Assembly: GCA_963849115.1 (NCBI GenBank) | Contig: CAWKGK010000001.1 | Location: 1 to 64,000, forward strand | Length of the DNA stretch: 64,000 nucleotides | Source: JACDAL01 sp963849115 | GTDB lineage: Bacteria; Actinomycetota; CADDZG01; WHSQ01 | Direction: 5' to 3' | Shown here: piece after piece, positions 34,475-43,453 of the stretch | Numbering within the stretch: position 1 is the stretch's first letter | How the letters are laid out: the number at the start of each line of letters is the position of its first letter | Translations under genes and position numbers: made by a program | The notes under the pieces: model-generated | The model's database searches: none | The model's input: only the letters and a program-made list of their open reading frames with translations | What the model was told of the DNA's origin: nothing

Positions 34475-34500
34475 GCCGCCATGCGGTACCCTTGCCCGCT

Positions 34501-34692
34501 ATGTCATCGGTTTGCGATATCTGTGGAAAGAAGCCGGGCTTCGGCAACAACATCTCGCACTCGCACCGGCTCACACGCCGGCGCTGGAACCCAAACATCC
34601 AGCGGATGCGCGTGCTGGTAGAAGGCACGGCCAAGAGGCTGAACGTATGCACGAAATGCCTCAAGGCCAACAAAGTCCTGCGCGCCGGATAG
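34501..34692 (+). CDS. rpmB: 50S ribosomal protein L28
   Basis: 63 residues: MSSVCDICGKKPGFGNNISH, then SHRLTRRRWNPNIQRMRVLV and CTKCLKANKVLRAG. Two CxxC pairs make this the zinc-binding type. It is usually next to recG (with a DAK-type gene that is missing here). Confidence 0.95.
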   Translation: MSSVCDICGKKPGFGNNISHSHRLTRRRWNPNIQRMRVLVEGTAKRLNVCTKCLKANKVLRAG

Positions 34693-34765
34693 CGCCCTGA
34701 GCGCCGTCACCACCGCGGTTTCCCAGGCCAAGCTGAGACTCGAGCGGGCGCGGGCTCGCTATTCC

Positions 34766-35635
34766 GTGATCGACATCGCCATGACCACGTTCAAGCGCTT
34801 TTCCGAGGACGACGGCGCCACCCACGCTGCGGCCCTCACCTACTACATCTTCTTCTCGATCTTCCCCTTGCTTCTGTTCGCAGTATCGGTTCTCGGTTTC
34901 GTCGCCCGAGGCAACGAGGAACTCAGAAAAGACCTTCTGGAGGCGGGGGTGGGCGCGGTTCCCCTCCTGTCAAACGTGCTGCAGGAGGCGGGATTGGGGT
35001 TCTTTCAGGAGAGGGCCGGCAGCCTCGCCTTCACCGCGGTGGCTCTGTCTCTCTACACGGGCTCGGGCGCAGTCGTGGCGCTGGAGCACTCTCTCAATCG
35101 GTTCGACCACATCACGGAGGAGGGCACCTTCGTGCAGAAGAGGCTCAAGTCCCTGCTCTGGCTCGCCCTGCTGGGCCCGGCGGCGGTGTTGACCGCCGCC
35201 TTCGGGGGCGTGGCGAACTTTTCGGATCAGACCTTCGGGGAAGGTTCCGCCCTCGCTCGGCTGTTTGCGCTGGTCGGCCTGTTGGGCGGCCTTCTGGTGA
35301 GCACCGGCCTGTTCGCGAGCGCCTTTCGCAACCTGGGCGGTGCGCGGCGGTCGTGGCATGCGGTGCTTCCGGGCGCCATCGCCGGAGCGGTCGCGTTCGA
35401 GCTGTTGAAGGCGCTGAGCTCGCTCTACCTTGCCAGTGGCGCCAAGAGCAGGGAGGCAACGTTCGGCGCCTTCGCGACCGCGGCAACGTTCCTCATCGCC
35501 GCCTTTTTGATCTCACGCATTACGCTCTTGTCGGCCGAGCTCAACGTCGTGCTGGCCGAACGACGCCTCACCCGACGACCGAGTCCGATACCCATCAGTT
35601 CCAGCAGACCCACCCAGACAGGAGGGGGAGCATGA
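34766..35635 (+). CDS. YihY/BrkB family membrane protein
   Basis: A 289-residue polytopic protein with about six membrane segments and the family motifs HAAALTYYIFFSIFPLLLFA, LSLYTGSGAVVALEHSLNR and GATFGAFATAATFL-like GAFATAATFLIAAFLI. Function of the family (formerly annotated as RNase BN) is unknown. The GTG at 34766 is the first standard start, but the 23 codons before it (ending LRLERARARYS) read like the normal N-terminus of the family and could begin at CTG 34697, five bases after rpmB. Confidence 0.9.
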   Translation: MIDIAMTTFKRFSEDDGATHAAALTYYIFFSIFPLLLFAVSVLGFVARGNEELRKDLLEAGVGAVPLLSNVLQEAGLGFFQERAGSLAFTAVALSLYTGSGAVVALEHSLNRFDHITEEGTFVQKRLKSLLWLALLGPAAVLTAAFGGVANFSDQTFGEGSALARLFALVGLLGGLLVSTGLFASAFRNLGGARRSWHAVLPGAIAGAVAFELLKALSSLYLASGAKSREATFGAFATAATFLIAAFLISRITLLSAELNVVLAERRLTRRPSPIPISSSRPTQTGGGA

Positions 35636-36096
35636 CCACGACAGGCACCAGACCATCAACCGAGGACTACTACCGAAATGAGCGGCCGGGAAACCGGTCC
35701 GTCGGCCAGCTCATGAGGGAGATCACCGAGGACATCTCGACTCTCTTTCGCAAGGAGATCGAGCTCGCCAAGCAGGAAGTGGGCGAGTCGATCGCGGTCA
35801 AGGCCAAGGGCGCAGTGATCATCGCGATAGCGGGAGTATTCGGGTTGCTTGCCCTGATGTTCGTGCTGCTGGCACTAAGGGACGGTCTCGACACGTTCTT
35901 GTGGCAGTGGGTAGCCGACCTCGTGACCGCGCTGGTGCTGCTGGTGTGCGGCGGCATCGGGGCACTGATCGCAAAGAAGAAGCTGCAGGCGCCGTTCAAG
36001 ACCGACCTCACCAAGAAGACGATCAAGGACGACGTGGAACTCGCTAAGTCGCTGCGCAAGAGACCGGGGTCGGCCACCGCAAAGTCCGGCGTCTAG
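35632..36096 (+). CDS. Holin-X / phage holin superfamily III membrane protein
   Basis: ATG at 35632 overlaps the previous stop (ATGA) and has GGAGGGGGAG upstream. The 154-residue product has an N-terminal amphipathic part (SVGQLMREITEDISTLFRKE), two membrane helices (VIIAIAGVFGLLALMFVLLA; LVTALVLLVCGGIGALIAKK) and a basic tail. Actinobacterial holin-X proteins are chromosomal and not phage-linked; function is unknown, probably envelope-related. Confidence 0.88.
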   Translation: MTTTGTRPSTEDYYRNERPGNRSVGQLMREITEDISTLFRKEIELAKQEVGESIAVKAKGAVIIAIAGVFGLLALMFVLLALRDGLDTFLWQWVADLVTALVLLVCGGIGALIAKKKLQAPFKTDLTKKTIKDDVELAKSLRKRPGSATAKSGV

Positions 36097-36182
36097 CCGA
36101 CCAGCTAGACCGGCGTCGAACCGGTGCATCGTTCGGGTAGGGTTTGGGCTCGGCAGGATTTGGACGGCGTACAGGGGCAGGT

Positions 36183-36377
36183 ATGGGGCAGAACTCCCGC
36201 ACCACAGTCACCGAGATAGAAGAGACCAGAGACGACCTCGCCCAGAAGGTCGACGAGCTCATGGGCCGCGCCCGCATCGAGGCAACCGAGGCGGGCAAGA
36301 AGCTGGCAGTCGGAGCCGCCGCCGGCGCGGGTCTCCTGCTGGTGGGCTGGTTCGCCAAGCGCCGCGCCGGCCGCTAG
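36183..36377 (+). CDS. DUF3618-domain small membrane protein
   Basis: 64 residues: TEIEETRDDLAQKVDELMGR is the DUF3618 core, followed by one membrane helix (VGAAAGAGLLLVGWFAKRRA). DUF3618 genes commonly follow holin-X genes, as here, suggesting a joint envelope role. Confidence 0.88.
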   Translation: MGQNSRTTVTEIEETRDDLAQKVDELMGRARIEATEAGKKLAVGAAAGAGLLLVGWFAKRRAGR

Positions 36378-36391
36378 CCACTCCTCGATCC

Positions 36392-37201
36392 GTGGCGGAT
36401 AGAGACCGGCGGCTTCCCCTGTCCTTCAAGCAGCTCGTCTCTTCGGCTCTGGGGCTCTACCGCGCTTCGGTGTGGCGCTTGGCGCCTGCCTCGCTCATGC
36501 TCGGGGTGATCCTCTTCTGGCTGCCGCTGGCGGGCTTCGGCCTATGGCGCACAAACGCCCCGGATTCGCTGTGGGTGGGCATTTTCATAGCTCGCGAGTC
36601 GCTCTTTCAGCTCTTCGCCAGCATCCTCGTGGCGCTCGGGGCTGCGCTGATCGCGGCCGATCTCGTGGGAAGTCGCCGCTCGCTCGCAGACGCCTATAGG
36701 GAGCTTCGTCCTCTGCGCGCATCCCTGCTGGGGGCGGCCCTCTATTCCATGCTCATGGGCGGGTTCGCCCACCTCGTTCCCTTCCTCGGCCTCATCCTGC
36801 CTCTGGTCCTGCTGGGCCCTCCCGCCCTGGCGCACGTGGTGGCGGTAGAGGAGCGGCCGCTCGCCGAGGCGAGGCCACGGGCCCGCGCCCTGCTGGCGGG
36901 CCAGACTCTGCGCTCATTCACCTATCTCTTGCCGGTCGTGGTGGGGCTGCGGCTGTTCGAAGGCATCCTCTACTCCGCGGCCCTCGGCGTGGCGTCGGGG
37001 GCCGGATGGAGCGGTGGCTCACTGGCCGTGCTGCAGGGGGCCGCGAGCGCGGCGTTCATGGGTCTCGTGATGGTGCCCTTCCTCACAGCCCTGATGGCGG
37101 CCCTCTACTTCGACCTCAGGACGCGCGCCGGTGACCTCGACGAGGACGCGCTCGACGCCGCGCGTCGGGCCGCAATGGACTCGTCCGCACGCCCAGGTTG
37201 A
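36392..37201 (+). CDS. Polytopic membrane protein of unknown function
   Basis: 269 residues starting at GTG 36392, 14 bases after the DUF3618 gene. About six hydrophobic segments (LAPASLMLGVILFWLPLAGF; LFASILVALGAALIAADLVG; HLVPFLGLILPLVLLGPPAL; VMVPFLTALMAALYFDLRTR). The ending ALYFDLRTRAGD resembles proteins related to the membrane domain of glycerophosphodiester phosphodiesterase. No catalytic motif is visible. Confidence 0.8.
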   Translation: MADRDRRLPLSFKQLVSSALGLYRASVWRLAPASLMLGVILFWLPLAGFGLWRTNAPDSLWVGIFIARESLFQLFASILVALGAALIAADLVGSRRSLADAYRELRPLRASLLGAALYSMLMGGFAHLVPFLGLILPLVLLGPPALAHVVAVEERPLAEARPRARALLAGQTLRSFTYLLPVVVGLRLFEGILYSAALGVASGAGWSGGSLAVLQGAASAAFMGLVMVPFLTALMAALYFDLRTRAGDLDEDALDAARRAAMDSSARPG

Positions 37202-37282
37202 TCGGCTGAAGGGCTTACCTCCCTAAGGCACAGTCCGGCACGGAGTTGGCCCGGATCCGACTCTGCATGGTGCAGGCTCCCT

Positions 37283-38101
37283 TCAGCTCAGCCGCCAGCC
37301 CGGGTTCACCGGACCGTAGCCCGAGCCCAGGCGCAGGCTTCTCTCGATGGCGCCGGACACGAATTCCTTGGCGTCGGCCACCGCGTGCGCCATGTCGGCC
37401 CCCTTCGCCAGCCCTGCGGTCACCGCCGCCGCCAAGACGCAACCAGTTCCATGCGTGTCCTGGGTCTCGAAGCGGGGGCCGCGCAGCTCCTCCACCGAGG
37501 CCCCGTCGAAGAAGACGTCGACGGCCGCGTCCTCGCCCTGGAGGTGCCCACCCTTCACCAGCGCCGCCCCGGAGCCGAGGTCGGCCAGCCGGCGAGCGGC
37601 CTCCTTCATCTGTTCGAGTGAACTCACCGAGTGACCCAGGAGCATTTCGGCTTCGGGCAGGTTGGGAGTGACGAGAGCGGCATGAGGGAGCAGCCGCGTC
37701 TTCAGGGCATCGACTGCATCCTGTGACAGGAGGGGGCTCCCGTGCTTTGACACCGACACCGGGTCCACTACCAATGGAGAGATGCGGTGAACGGCAACGG
37801 CTTCGGCGACGGCCTCCACGATCTCGGCCGAGGCCAACATGCCGGTCTTGGCGGCGTCGACACCGAGGTCGCTAACGACCGCGTGGATCTGCTCCACCAC
37901 GAAGGCGGCGGGGACCTCGTGCACGCCCGTGACCCCGATCGTGTTCTGGGCCGTCAACGCAGTCACGGCGCTCATTCCGTGACAGCCGAACGCCATGAAC
38001 ACCTTGAGGTCGGCCTGGATCCCCGCCCCTCCCCCCGAGTCGGACCCGGCGATGGTCAGCGCGGTGGGTACGTTCTCTAGCGGTCTTGCAGGTGCTGCCA
38101 T
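37283..38101 (-). CDS. thiD: Hydroxymethylpyrimidine/phosphomethylpyrimidine kinase
   Basis: A protein of 272 residues of the ribokinase fold: ALTIAGSDSGGGAGIQADLK, CHGMSAVTALTAQNTIGVTG, VVDPVSVSKHGSPLLSQDAV, LVKGGHLQGEDAAVDVFFDG, and the anion hole DTHGTGCVLAAAVTAGLAKG. It phosphorylates HMP and HMP-P for thiamine synthesis. It overlaps thiL by 25 bases. Confidence 0.95.
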   Translation of the reverse strand: MAAPARPLENVPTALTIAGSDSGGGAGIQADLKVFMAFGCHGMSAVTALTAQNTIGVTGVHEVPAAFVVEQIHAVVSDLGVDAAKTGMLASAEIVEAVAEAVAVHRISPLVVDPVSVSKHGSPLLSQDAVDALKTRLLPHAALVTPNLPEAEMLLGHSVSSLEQMKEAARRLADLGSGAALVKGGHLQGEDAAVDVFFDGASVEELRGPRFETQDTHGTGCVLAAAVTAGLAKGADMAHAVADAKEFVSGAIERSLRLGSGYGPVNPGWRLS

Positions 38102-39084
38102 CCCAAGCTCCTGAAGTGTTCCAAATCTTCGTCGCCCACTCTCCTACCATCCGCCACGACCGTGCCGATGCGTGACATCCCTACCCCCAGCTCGCGCAAT
38201 GCCTCTTCGGCGGAGCCGAGGTGGGCCTCCTCGAGAGCGAACAAGAGCTCGTAGTCCTCCCCTCCCGTTAGAGCCAGGAGCAGGGGGTCGAGTTCCTCCC
38301 ACTGAGGCTCTGCCGCCAGCACCAATAGATCCGGATCGACCGGGATCTCCTCCGGATCGATCTCGCACCCCGCGACGGAGGAGTCGAGCAAGTTGGAGAG
38401 GTCCACTGCCAGTCCGTCGGAGACGTCGATCATGGCCGTGGCCAGGCCTGCCAGCGCGAGCCCCGCCTCGGGGCGCGCCTGGGGTCGCAGCTGGCGGGTG
38501 CGCAGCCTCGCCTCGTGGGCCTGAGGCTCTGTGCCGGTCGAGCCCCGCAGGCTGCGGAGGCCCGCAGCGGCTCCTCCCAAAAAGCCGGTCACGCACAGAG
38601 CCTGGCCTGCTGCGGCGCCGGAACGCAGCACCGGGCCGTGCACCCCGACCTCCCCCGTGAGGGCGACCGTGATCGAGATTTCGGAGGCCGCTCCGACGTC
38701 CCCGCCGGCCAGCCCCACCTGCCAGCGCGCGGCGGCCTCGGCTAAGCCGGCGGCTATATCGTCGGCGTCGGCGACGGCGGCCTCTGCGGGCAGGCTGAGC
38801 GACACCACGGCGTGGCGCGGCCTGGCGCCCATGGCGGCGATATCGGAAACGTTCGCGGCCATCGCCTTCCACCCCGCGTCCTTGCCTGAGCCGCCGAAGC
38901 CGCTCGACAGGTCGAAATCGAGCTTGTCGGTCAGCGTGTCGATCGTGAGCACGAGCCGTGTAGAACCGACGGTCACGACCGCGGCATCATCACCCGCCCA
39001 CCACTCGCCCTCGGGCGCAGGCGGCAGGTGCTCGATGATCCTGCGAATCAGGGCGCGCTCTCCGAGCTCTCCCACTCTAGTCAC
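38077..39084 (-). CDS. thiL: Thiamine-monophosphate kinase
   Basis: A 335-residue protein with ThiL/PurM-fold motifs: WWAGDDAAVVTVGSTRLVLT, WKAMAANVSDIAAMGARPRH, GLAGGDVGAASEISITVALT, MIDVSDGLAVDLSNLLDSS and LTGGEDYELLFALEEAHLG. It makes thiamine diphosphate from thiamine monophosphate. With thiD and tenA it shows thiamine synthesis or salvage capacity. Confidence 0.95.
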   Translation of the reverse strand: MTRVGELGERALIRRIIEHLPPAPEGEWWAGDDAAVVTVGSTRLVLTIDTLTDKLDFDLSSGFGGSGKDAGWKAMAANVSDIAAMGARPRHAVVSLSLPAEAAVADADDIAAGLAEAAARWQVGLAGGDVGAASEISITVALTGEVGVHGPVLRSGAAAGQALCVTGFLGGAAAGLRSLRGSTGTEPQAHEARLRTRQLRPQARPEAGLALAGLATAMIDVSDGLAVDLSNLLDSSVAGCEIDPEEIPVDPDLLVLAAEPQWEELDPLLLALTGGEDYELLFALEEAHLGSAEEALRELGVGMSRIGTVVADGRRVGDEDLEHFRSLGWQHLQDR

Positions 39085-39123
39085 CGCGATCCTCCAGCGG
39101 GTCGTTTGTGCGAGCGAGGCTTC

Positions 39124-40698
39124 TCAGCTCGCGCGCGGCCCCGCCTCGACTACTTCGGGCGGTACTTCCCCGGAGAATGCTTCGAAGTTCTCCACGAACA
39201 TCCGGGCGAGCTCCTTTGCCTGGGTCTCGTAGGCCTCGGGATCGGCCCACGCCTTGAGAGGGTCGAGGATCTCATCGGGCACCCCTGGGCAGGTCACCGG
39301 ATACTCGAGATTGAACACCGGGTGCGTCCTGGTGGCCACGCCTTCGAGCTCTCCCCCCAGCGCAGCCCGCACCATCGCGCGTGTGTGCTCGAGGTCGATC
39401 CGCGAGCCGATGCCGTAGGGACCTCCGGTCCAGCCAGTATTGAGAAGGAAAGCCCGCGCTCGGTGGCGGCTCATTCGATCTTGGAGCATCTTCGAGTAGA
39501 CGCCGGGGGCCAGCGGCAGGAACGGTGCGCCGAAGCACGTCGAGAAGGTGGCCTCGGGCTCGTCCGACATCCCCGCCTCGGTCCCGGCCAGCTTGGCGGT
39601 GAAGCCCGACAGGTAGTGATAAGCCACGCTTGCTGGATTCAGAATCGAGATCGGTGGCAGGACGCCGAAGGCGTCGGCGGTAAGGAACACGATCGATTCC
39701 GCATGCCCTCCCCTGCCCTCGGGGACGTAACCTGGGATCATCTCGAGTGGGTAGGCGGCGCGTGTGTTCTCGGTAAGGGAATCGTCGTCGAAGTCGACGG
39801 ATCGTGTCCGCGGATCCATGACGACGTTCTCGACGACCGAACCGAAGGTAATCGCATTCCAGATCTGCGGCTCACTCTCCTCAGTGAGATTGATGCACTT
39901 GGCATAGCAACCGCCCTCGAAATTGAAGATTCCGTCGTCCGACCAACCGTGCTCGTCGTCACCGATCAGCCGGCGATCGGGATCCGCCGACAGGGTTGTC
40001 TTACCAGTCCCCGAAAGGCCGAAGAACAGCGCAACGCCCTCGCGATCCGAGAAGTTGGCGGAGCAGTGCATCGGAAGCACTCCCTCTTGAGGCATGAGGT
40101 AGTTGGCCGCAGTGAACAACGACTTCTTTATCTCACCCGCGTAATAGGTGCCACAGATCAGAACCTGCTTGCGCTCGAGGTCGAGGCCGACGAACGCGTT
40201 CGTGTTGGTGTGATCCCGTTCGGGCCGGCACTGGAAGCCGGGAGCCGCCACCACCGTGAACTCCGGCTGAAAGCCCTCGAGCTCTTCTTCCTCGAGGCGC
40301 CGGAAGAGTTGTCGGGCGAACAGTGCGTGCCAAGCAAGCTCACAAATAACCCGCAGCCTGATGCGATGCTTGGGATCGGCGCCGATGTAACCGTCGACGA
40401 CGAATAGGTCCTTGTCCGCCAGATGGTCTCTTGCTCGCTCGAACAGCGCGTCATAGACCTCGGGCTCGACCCCCTGGTTGGTCGCGCTCCACGCGATCTG
40501 CTTGGCGCTGTCTCCGTGACGCACGAAAAACTTGTCCTTCGGTGACCTGCCGGTGCGCTCACCAGTGAGTGCAACCAACGCGCCCGACGCCGCCAGTCGT
40601 GATTCGTTCCTGCAAGTTGCCAGCTCCACCAGCTCGGGGGCGCTTTGGTTCCGCATGACCCTGCCGGTCGTCTGGATTCCGCTGACCTCATCACTCAT
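39124..40698 (-). CDS. pckA: Phosphoenolpyruvate carboxykinase, ATP type
   Basis: ATG at 40698 (MSDEVSGIQTTGRVMRNQSA), with GGGAGAAGG upstream, gives 524 residues. Motifs: RTGRSPKDKFFVRH, ICGTYYAGEIKKSLFTAANY, MHCSANFSDREGVALFFGLS, the P-loop GLSGTGKTTLSADPDRRLIG, and DDEHGWSDDGIFNFEGGCYA. These are those of the ATP-dependent family; most Actinomycetota use the GTP-dependent, unrelated-length enzyme. It makes PEP from oxaloacetate, fitting with yvcK and apgM in gluconeogenesis. Confidence 0.95.
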   Translation of the reverse strand: MSDEVSGIQTTGRVMRNQSAPELVELATCRNESRLAASGALVALTGERTGRSPKDKFFVRHGDSAKQIAWSATNQGVEPEVYDALFERARDHLADKDLFVVDGYIGADPKHRIRLRVICELAWHALFARQLFRRLEEEELEGFQPEFTVVAAPGFQCRPERDHTNTNAFVGLDLERKQVLICGTYYAGEIKKSLFTAANYLMPQEGVLPMHCSANFSDREGVALFFGLSGTGKTTLSADPDRRLIGDDEHGWSDDGIFNFEGGCYAKCINLTEESEPQIWNAITFGSVVENVVMDPRTRSVDFDDDSLTENTRAAYPLEMIPGYVPEGRGGHAESIVFLTADAFGVLPPISILNPASVAYHYLSGFTAKLAGTEAGMSDEPEATFSTCFGAPFLPLAPGVYSKMLQDRMSRHRARAFLLNTGWTGGPYGIGSRIDLEHTRAMVRAALGGELEGVATRTHPVFNLEYPVTCPGVPDEILDPLKAWADPEAYETQAKELARMFVENFEAFSGEVPPEVVEAGPRAS

Positions 40699-40961
40699 CC
40701 AACGCGCCCTTCTCCCGACTGCATCTCCACGACCCGACCAATTCATGAGCTCCTTGCCTCGGCGACCGAAGCCCCCAGAACGGCGAGCCTAACCGCGGCT
40801 TGCAGGCGTGTAGCCGGTAGGGCATCAACAGCCTTTACGCCAAGAGCTGGTCTGGCTTACCCTTAGTCTTCCGCACCGTCCAGACACAAACGGCGGCCGG
40901 GGCAGTCCAGGCAACGGGGAATCATCGACCGCACAAGGCAGACAAACAAGGGAGGGCGAGG

Positions 40962-41201
40962 GTGGCGGACGTTCAGGCGTACATCCTGATCCAAACGGAA
41001 GTCGGCAAAGCCGCTCAAGTGGCGACTGAGGTGAACGAGATCACCGGCGTCGACGCGGCGGAGGACGTGACTGGTCCCTACGACGTGATCGTCAGAGCCA
41101 GCGCGCCCAACGTCGACGATCTCGGCAAGCTCGTCGTCGCCAAGATCCAGTCGGTCGAAGGAATCACCCGCACCCTGACGTGCCCGGTGGTGCACCTCTG
41201 A
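40962..41201 (+). CDS. Lrp/AsnC ligand-binding (RAM) domain protein
   Basis: 79 residues starting at GTG with GGGAGGGCGAGG upstream: VQAYILIQTEVGKAAQVATE, VNEITGVDAAEDVTGPYDVI, VRASAPNVDDLGKLVVAKIQ. This is a stand-alone effector domain without the DNA-binding half. Such proteins can sense amino acids or modulate partner regulators. It overlaps the following PLP enzyme gene by 22 bases, so the two are coupled. Confidence 0.88.
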   Translation: MADVQAYILIQTEVGKAAQVATEVNEITGVDAAEDVTGPYDVIVRASAPNVDDLGKLVVAKIQSVEGITRTLTCPVVHL

Positions 41202-42388
41202 GCCCTGAAGCCGAGCGGGGGCTTCAGACGCGCGCCGTCCACCCTCCGAGCCCTCCCTCGCAACCCGGGGTGCCCCTCGCCCTGAGCCTCGACCCGTCCA
41301 CCACCTTTTCTTTCTCGGATGCCGACGCCTTTGCGCATGCCTCCGCAGAGAAGGTCGGCGCGGGCTACACCTACAGCCGCTGGGCCAATCCCACAGTCGA
41401 CGCGTTCGAGGCCGCGGTCGCAGACCTCGAGGGGGCCGCAGAGGCGGAAGCTTTCTCCTCGGGAATGGCCGCCATCACTGCGATCTTCCTCTCCATGTGC
41501 AGCTCCGGAGACCACTTCGTGGCGGCTCGTCAGGTGTACGGAGGCACTTACGAGCTGATGGAGACGAGACTGCCGCGCTACGGGATCTCGGCCCGGATCT
41601 TCGACGTCGCGGACTTCGACGGAATCGCCGAGGCGCTCAAAGGATCTCGACTGCTCTTCTGCGAGACGATCGGGAACCCACGCGTGCGCGTTGCCGACCT
41701 CGACCAACTCGCGTCTTTGGCTGCAGATGCCGGCGTGCCCCTTGTGGTCGACAACACCTTTGCCAGCCCCTGTCTGTGCCGGCCGCTGGAGCACGGCGCG
41801 TTCGCCGTCGTCCACTCTGCCACCAAGTTCCTCGGCGGGCATCACGACCTGCTCGGGGGCGTCGTGTGTGGAGATGGAGGCTTCATTCGCGAGCTGCAGG
41901 AGTTGGGGCGTGATTTCGGGGCCACCCTGTCCCCGTTCAACGCATGGCTCGCCGTGCGCGGCCTGGCTACCGTGGGCCTTCGGGTCGAGCGCTCCTGCAG
42001 CTCTGCGCTGGCGGTGGCACGGTCCCTGGAACGCCATCCCGCGATCGAGGCGATCCACTACCCGGCTCTGGAAGGCGATCCCGACAATGTCCTGGCCGAC
42101 AAGCTTCTCGGGGGGCGCGGCGGAGGCGTGCTCGGATTCGAGGTGACAGGCGGCCGGGAGCGCGCCGCTCGTTTCCAGGAGGCGCTGCGATTGGTCACCC
42201 CAGCCGCCTCGCTCGGGGGCCATCACAGCCTGCTCGTCCATGCGGCCAGCATTACCCACACGCAGCTCTCCTCCGAGGAGCTGGAGTCCGCGGGCATCTC
42301 CGAGGGCTTCTGCCGCCTCTCGGTCGGTTTGGAGGATCCTGCGGACATCATCTCAGACCTCATCCGCGCCCTCGACTCCTTGGGCTGA
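41180..42388 (+). CDS. Cys/Met metabolism PLP enzyme (cystathionine gamma-synthase / methionine gamma-lyase family)
   Basis: A 402-residue fold-type I PLP enzyme. YTYSRWANPTVDAFEAAVAD, SSGMAAITAIFLSMCSSGDH, ETIGNPRVRVADLDQLASLA, VVDNTFASPCLCRPLEHGA, and the PLP lysine in VHSATKFLGGHHDLLGGV are present. It acts on sulfur amino acids by gamma-elimination or gamma-replacement; which reaction cannot be told. The upstream ligand-binding domain may respond to its substrate or product. Translation starts at GTG 41180 inside the previous gene. Confidence 0.9.
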   Translation: MPGGAPLSPEAERGLQTRAVHPPSPPSQPGVPLALSLDPSTTFSFSDADAFAHASAEKVGAGYTYSRWANPTVDAFEAAVADLEGAAEAEAFSSGMAAITAIFLSMCSSGDHFVAARQVYGGTYELMETRLPRYGISARIFDVADFDGIAEALKGSRLLFCETIGNPRVRVADLDQLASLAADAGVPLVVDNTFASPCLCRPLEHGAFAVVHSATKFLGGHHDLLGGVVCGDGGFIRELQELGRDFGATLSPFNAWLAVRGLATVGLRVERSCSSALAVARSLERHPAIEAIHYPALEGDPDNVLADKLLGGRGGGVLGFEVTGGRERAARFQEALRLVTPAASLGGHHSLLVHAASITHTQLSSEELESAGISEGFCRLSVGLEDPADIISDLIRALDSLG

Positions 42389-42595
42389 GCCCGGTCTCCC
42401 GCCTCACTCCACCCCCGTGCTCAACGCGCCCAAAGCTCCCCTGGGTCCATTCGGTAATCCCGGGCCAGCCCAGCGCGATCGGCAGGGACTAGCCCGCTTG
42501 GACCACCAAGACCATCCTTAGCGGCCATAGAAATTTTCCCCTTTTCCTGGCACTATTTGGAGGAACAACATCGGTAACGCTACAGGGGGGCTGTA

Positions 42596-42787
42596 ATGGG
42601 GACAGGCAAGGGCAGAGCCGGGTGCCGTAACTCCGTACCCCCTCGGCGGGGGCCGCGCGCTCTAGACATCGGCGAGGAGGGACTACCGGAGACCTGGGAG
42701 CCAACCGTTACGCCGATCCCGGAGCATCTTCCAATTCCCACGCCGCAACCGCAGGAGACCCCCGAGCCGGCCACGGTCCCGGTATGA
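42596..42787 (+). CDS. Small proline-rich protein, unknown
   Basis: 63 residues: a basic N-terminal part with one Cys (MGTGKGRAGCRNSVPPRRGP), an acidic middle (DIGEEGLPETWEPT) and a Pro/Thr/Gln/Glu-rich tail (PIPTPQPQETPEPATVPV). A GGGGGGCTGT stretch lies before the ATG. Its stop overlaps the next start (ATGA). It has no membrane segment. I recognise no family. Confidence 0.55.
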   Translation: MGTGKGRAGCRNSVPPRRGPRALDIGEEGLPETWEPTVTPIPEHLPIPTPQPQETPEPATVPV

Positions 42788-43419
42788 GGTTCTCCGACGA
42801 CCCGGGGGGCGGCGTGGCCGACTACCCCGGCACGGTCGAGGGCTGGCGCCTGTGGATAGCCAGGCGCCACGTCATCCGCTACTTCGACAACTCCTGGGGC
42901 GTCCGCCGTAAGAAGACGGGGCCTTACCTGCTCCGGAGTGTGACCTGCGACGATTTCTGGAGGCCGCGCCAAGCCCAGGTCGCCGACTGCACCCAGACCC
43001 TCGGCTTCCGGTTCGAGCTGACGCACTCGGGCGGGGACCACAACGCTCCTGATCCCAAGTGCAAATGCGGTCTCTACGCGGTCGACTCACTCCCGCGCCT
43101 GCTCGAGGTGTACGACACCTGGAGCAAGCTGTGGTCGCGCCTCGAGATCGAGCGCTATCCGGCGGTCGTCGGCAGGGTAAAGATGTGGGGCAAGGTGATC
43201 CCCGGTGAGCACGGCTGGCGGGCCCAATATGCCTATCCGGCGGAGCTGTTCATCGTAAAAAGCCTCATCGGGAACCTGGTGAACCGCCACTTGCCCTTGT
43301 ACGAGGATCTGCAGAACTACGGGGTCCCGGTAGACTTCATCACCCCCTCCGAGATGATGGGGCACATCGATCTCCGGCGAGCCGACATGGCGGCGGCCGA
43401 GGAGCCGGCAGCGGGTTAA
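42784..43419 (+). CDS. Conserved hypothetical protein with C-x-CG-Y motif
   Basis: 211 residues. Distinct blocks: VEGWRLWIARR, GPYLLRSVTCDDFWRPRQAQ, ADCTQTL, PKCKCGLYAVDS, and VVGRVKMWGKVIPGEHGWRA followed by QYAYPAELFIV. The combination WRLW, a Cys-rich CKCGLYA and a GRVxxWGxVxxxxxGWRA block recurs in uncharacterised bacterial proteins, in my recollection. The Cys residues may bind metal. It is coupled to the proline-rich gene upstream. Confidence 0.65.
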   Translation: MRFSDDPGGGVADYPGTVEGWRLWIARRHVIRYFDNSWGVRRKKTGPYLLRSVTCDDFWRPRQAQVADCTQTLGFRFELTHSGGDHNAPDPKCKCGLYAVDSLPRLLEVYDTWSKLWSRLEIERYPAVVGRVKMWGKVIPGEHGWRAQYAYPAELFIVKSLIGNLVNRHLPLYEDLQNYGVPVDFITPSEMMGHIDLRRADMAAAEEPAAG

Positions 43420-43453
43420 CCTCGAGTCGATAGGGCCATTCTCGCCTATTGAT

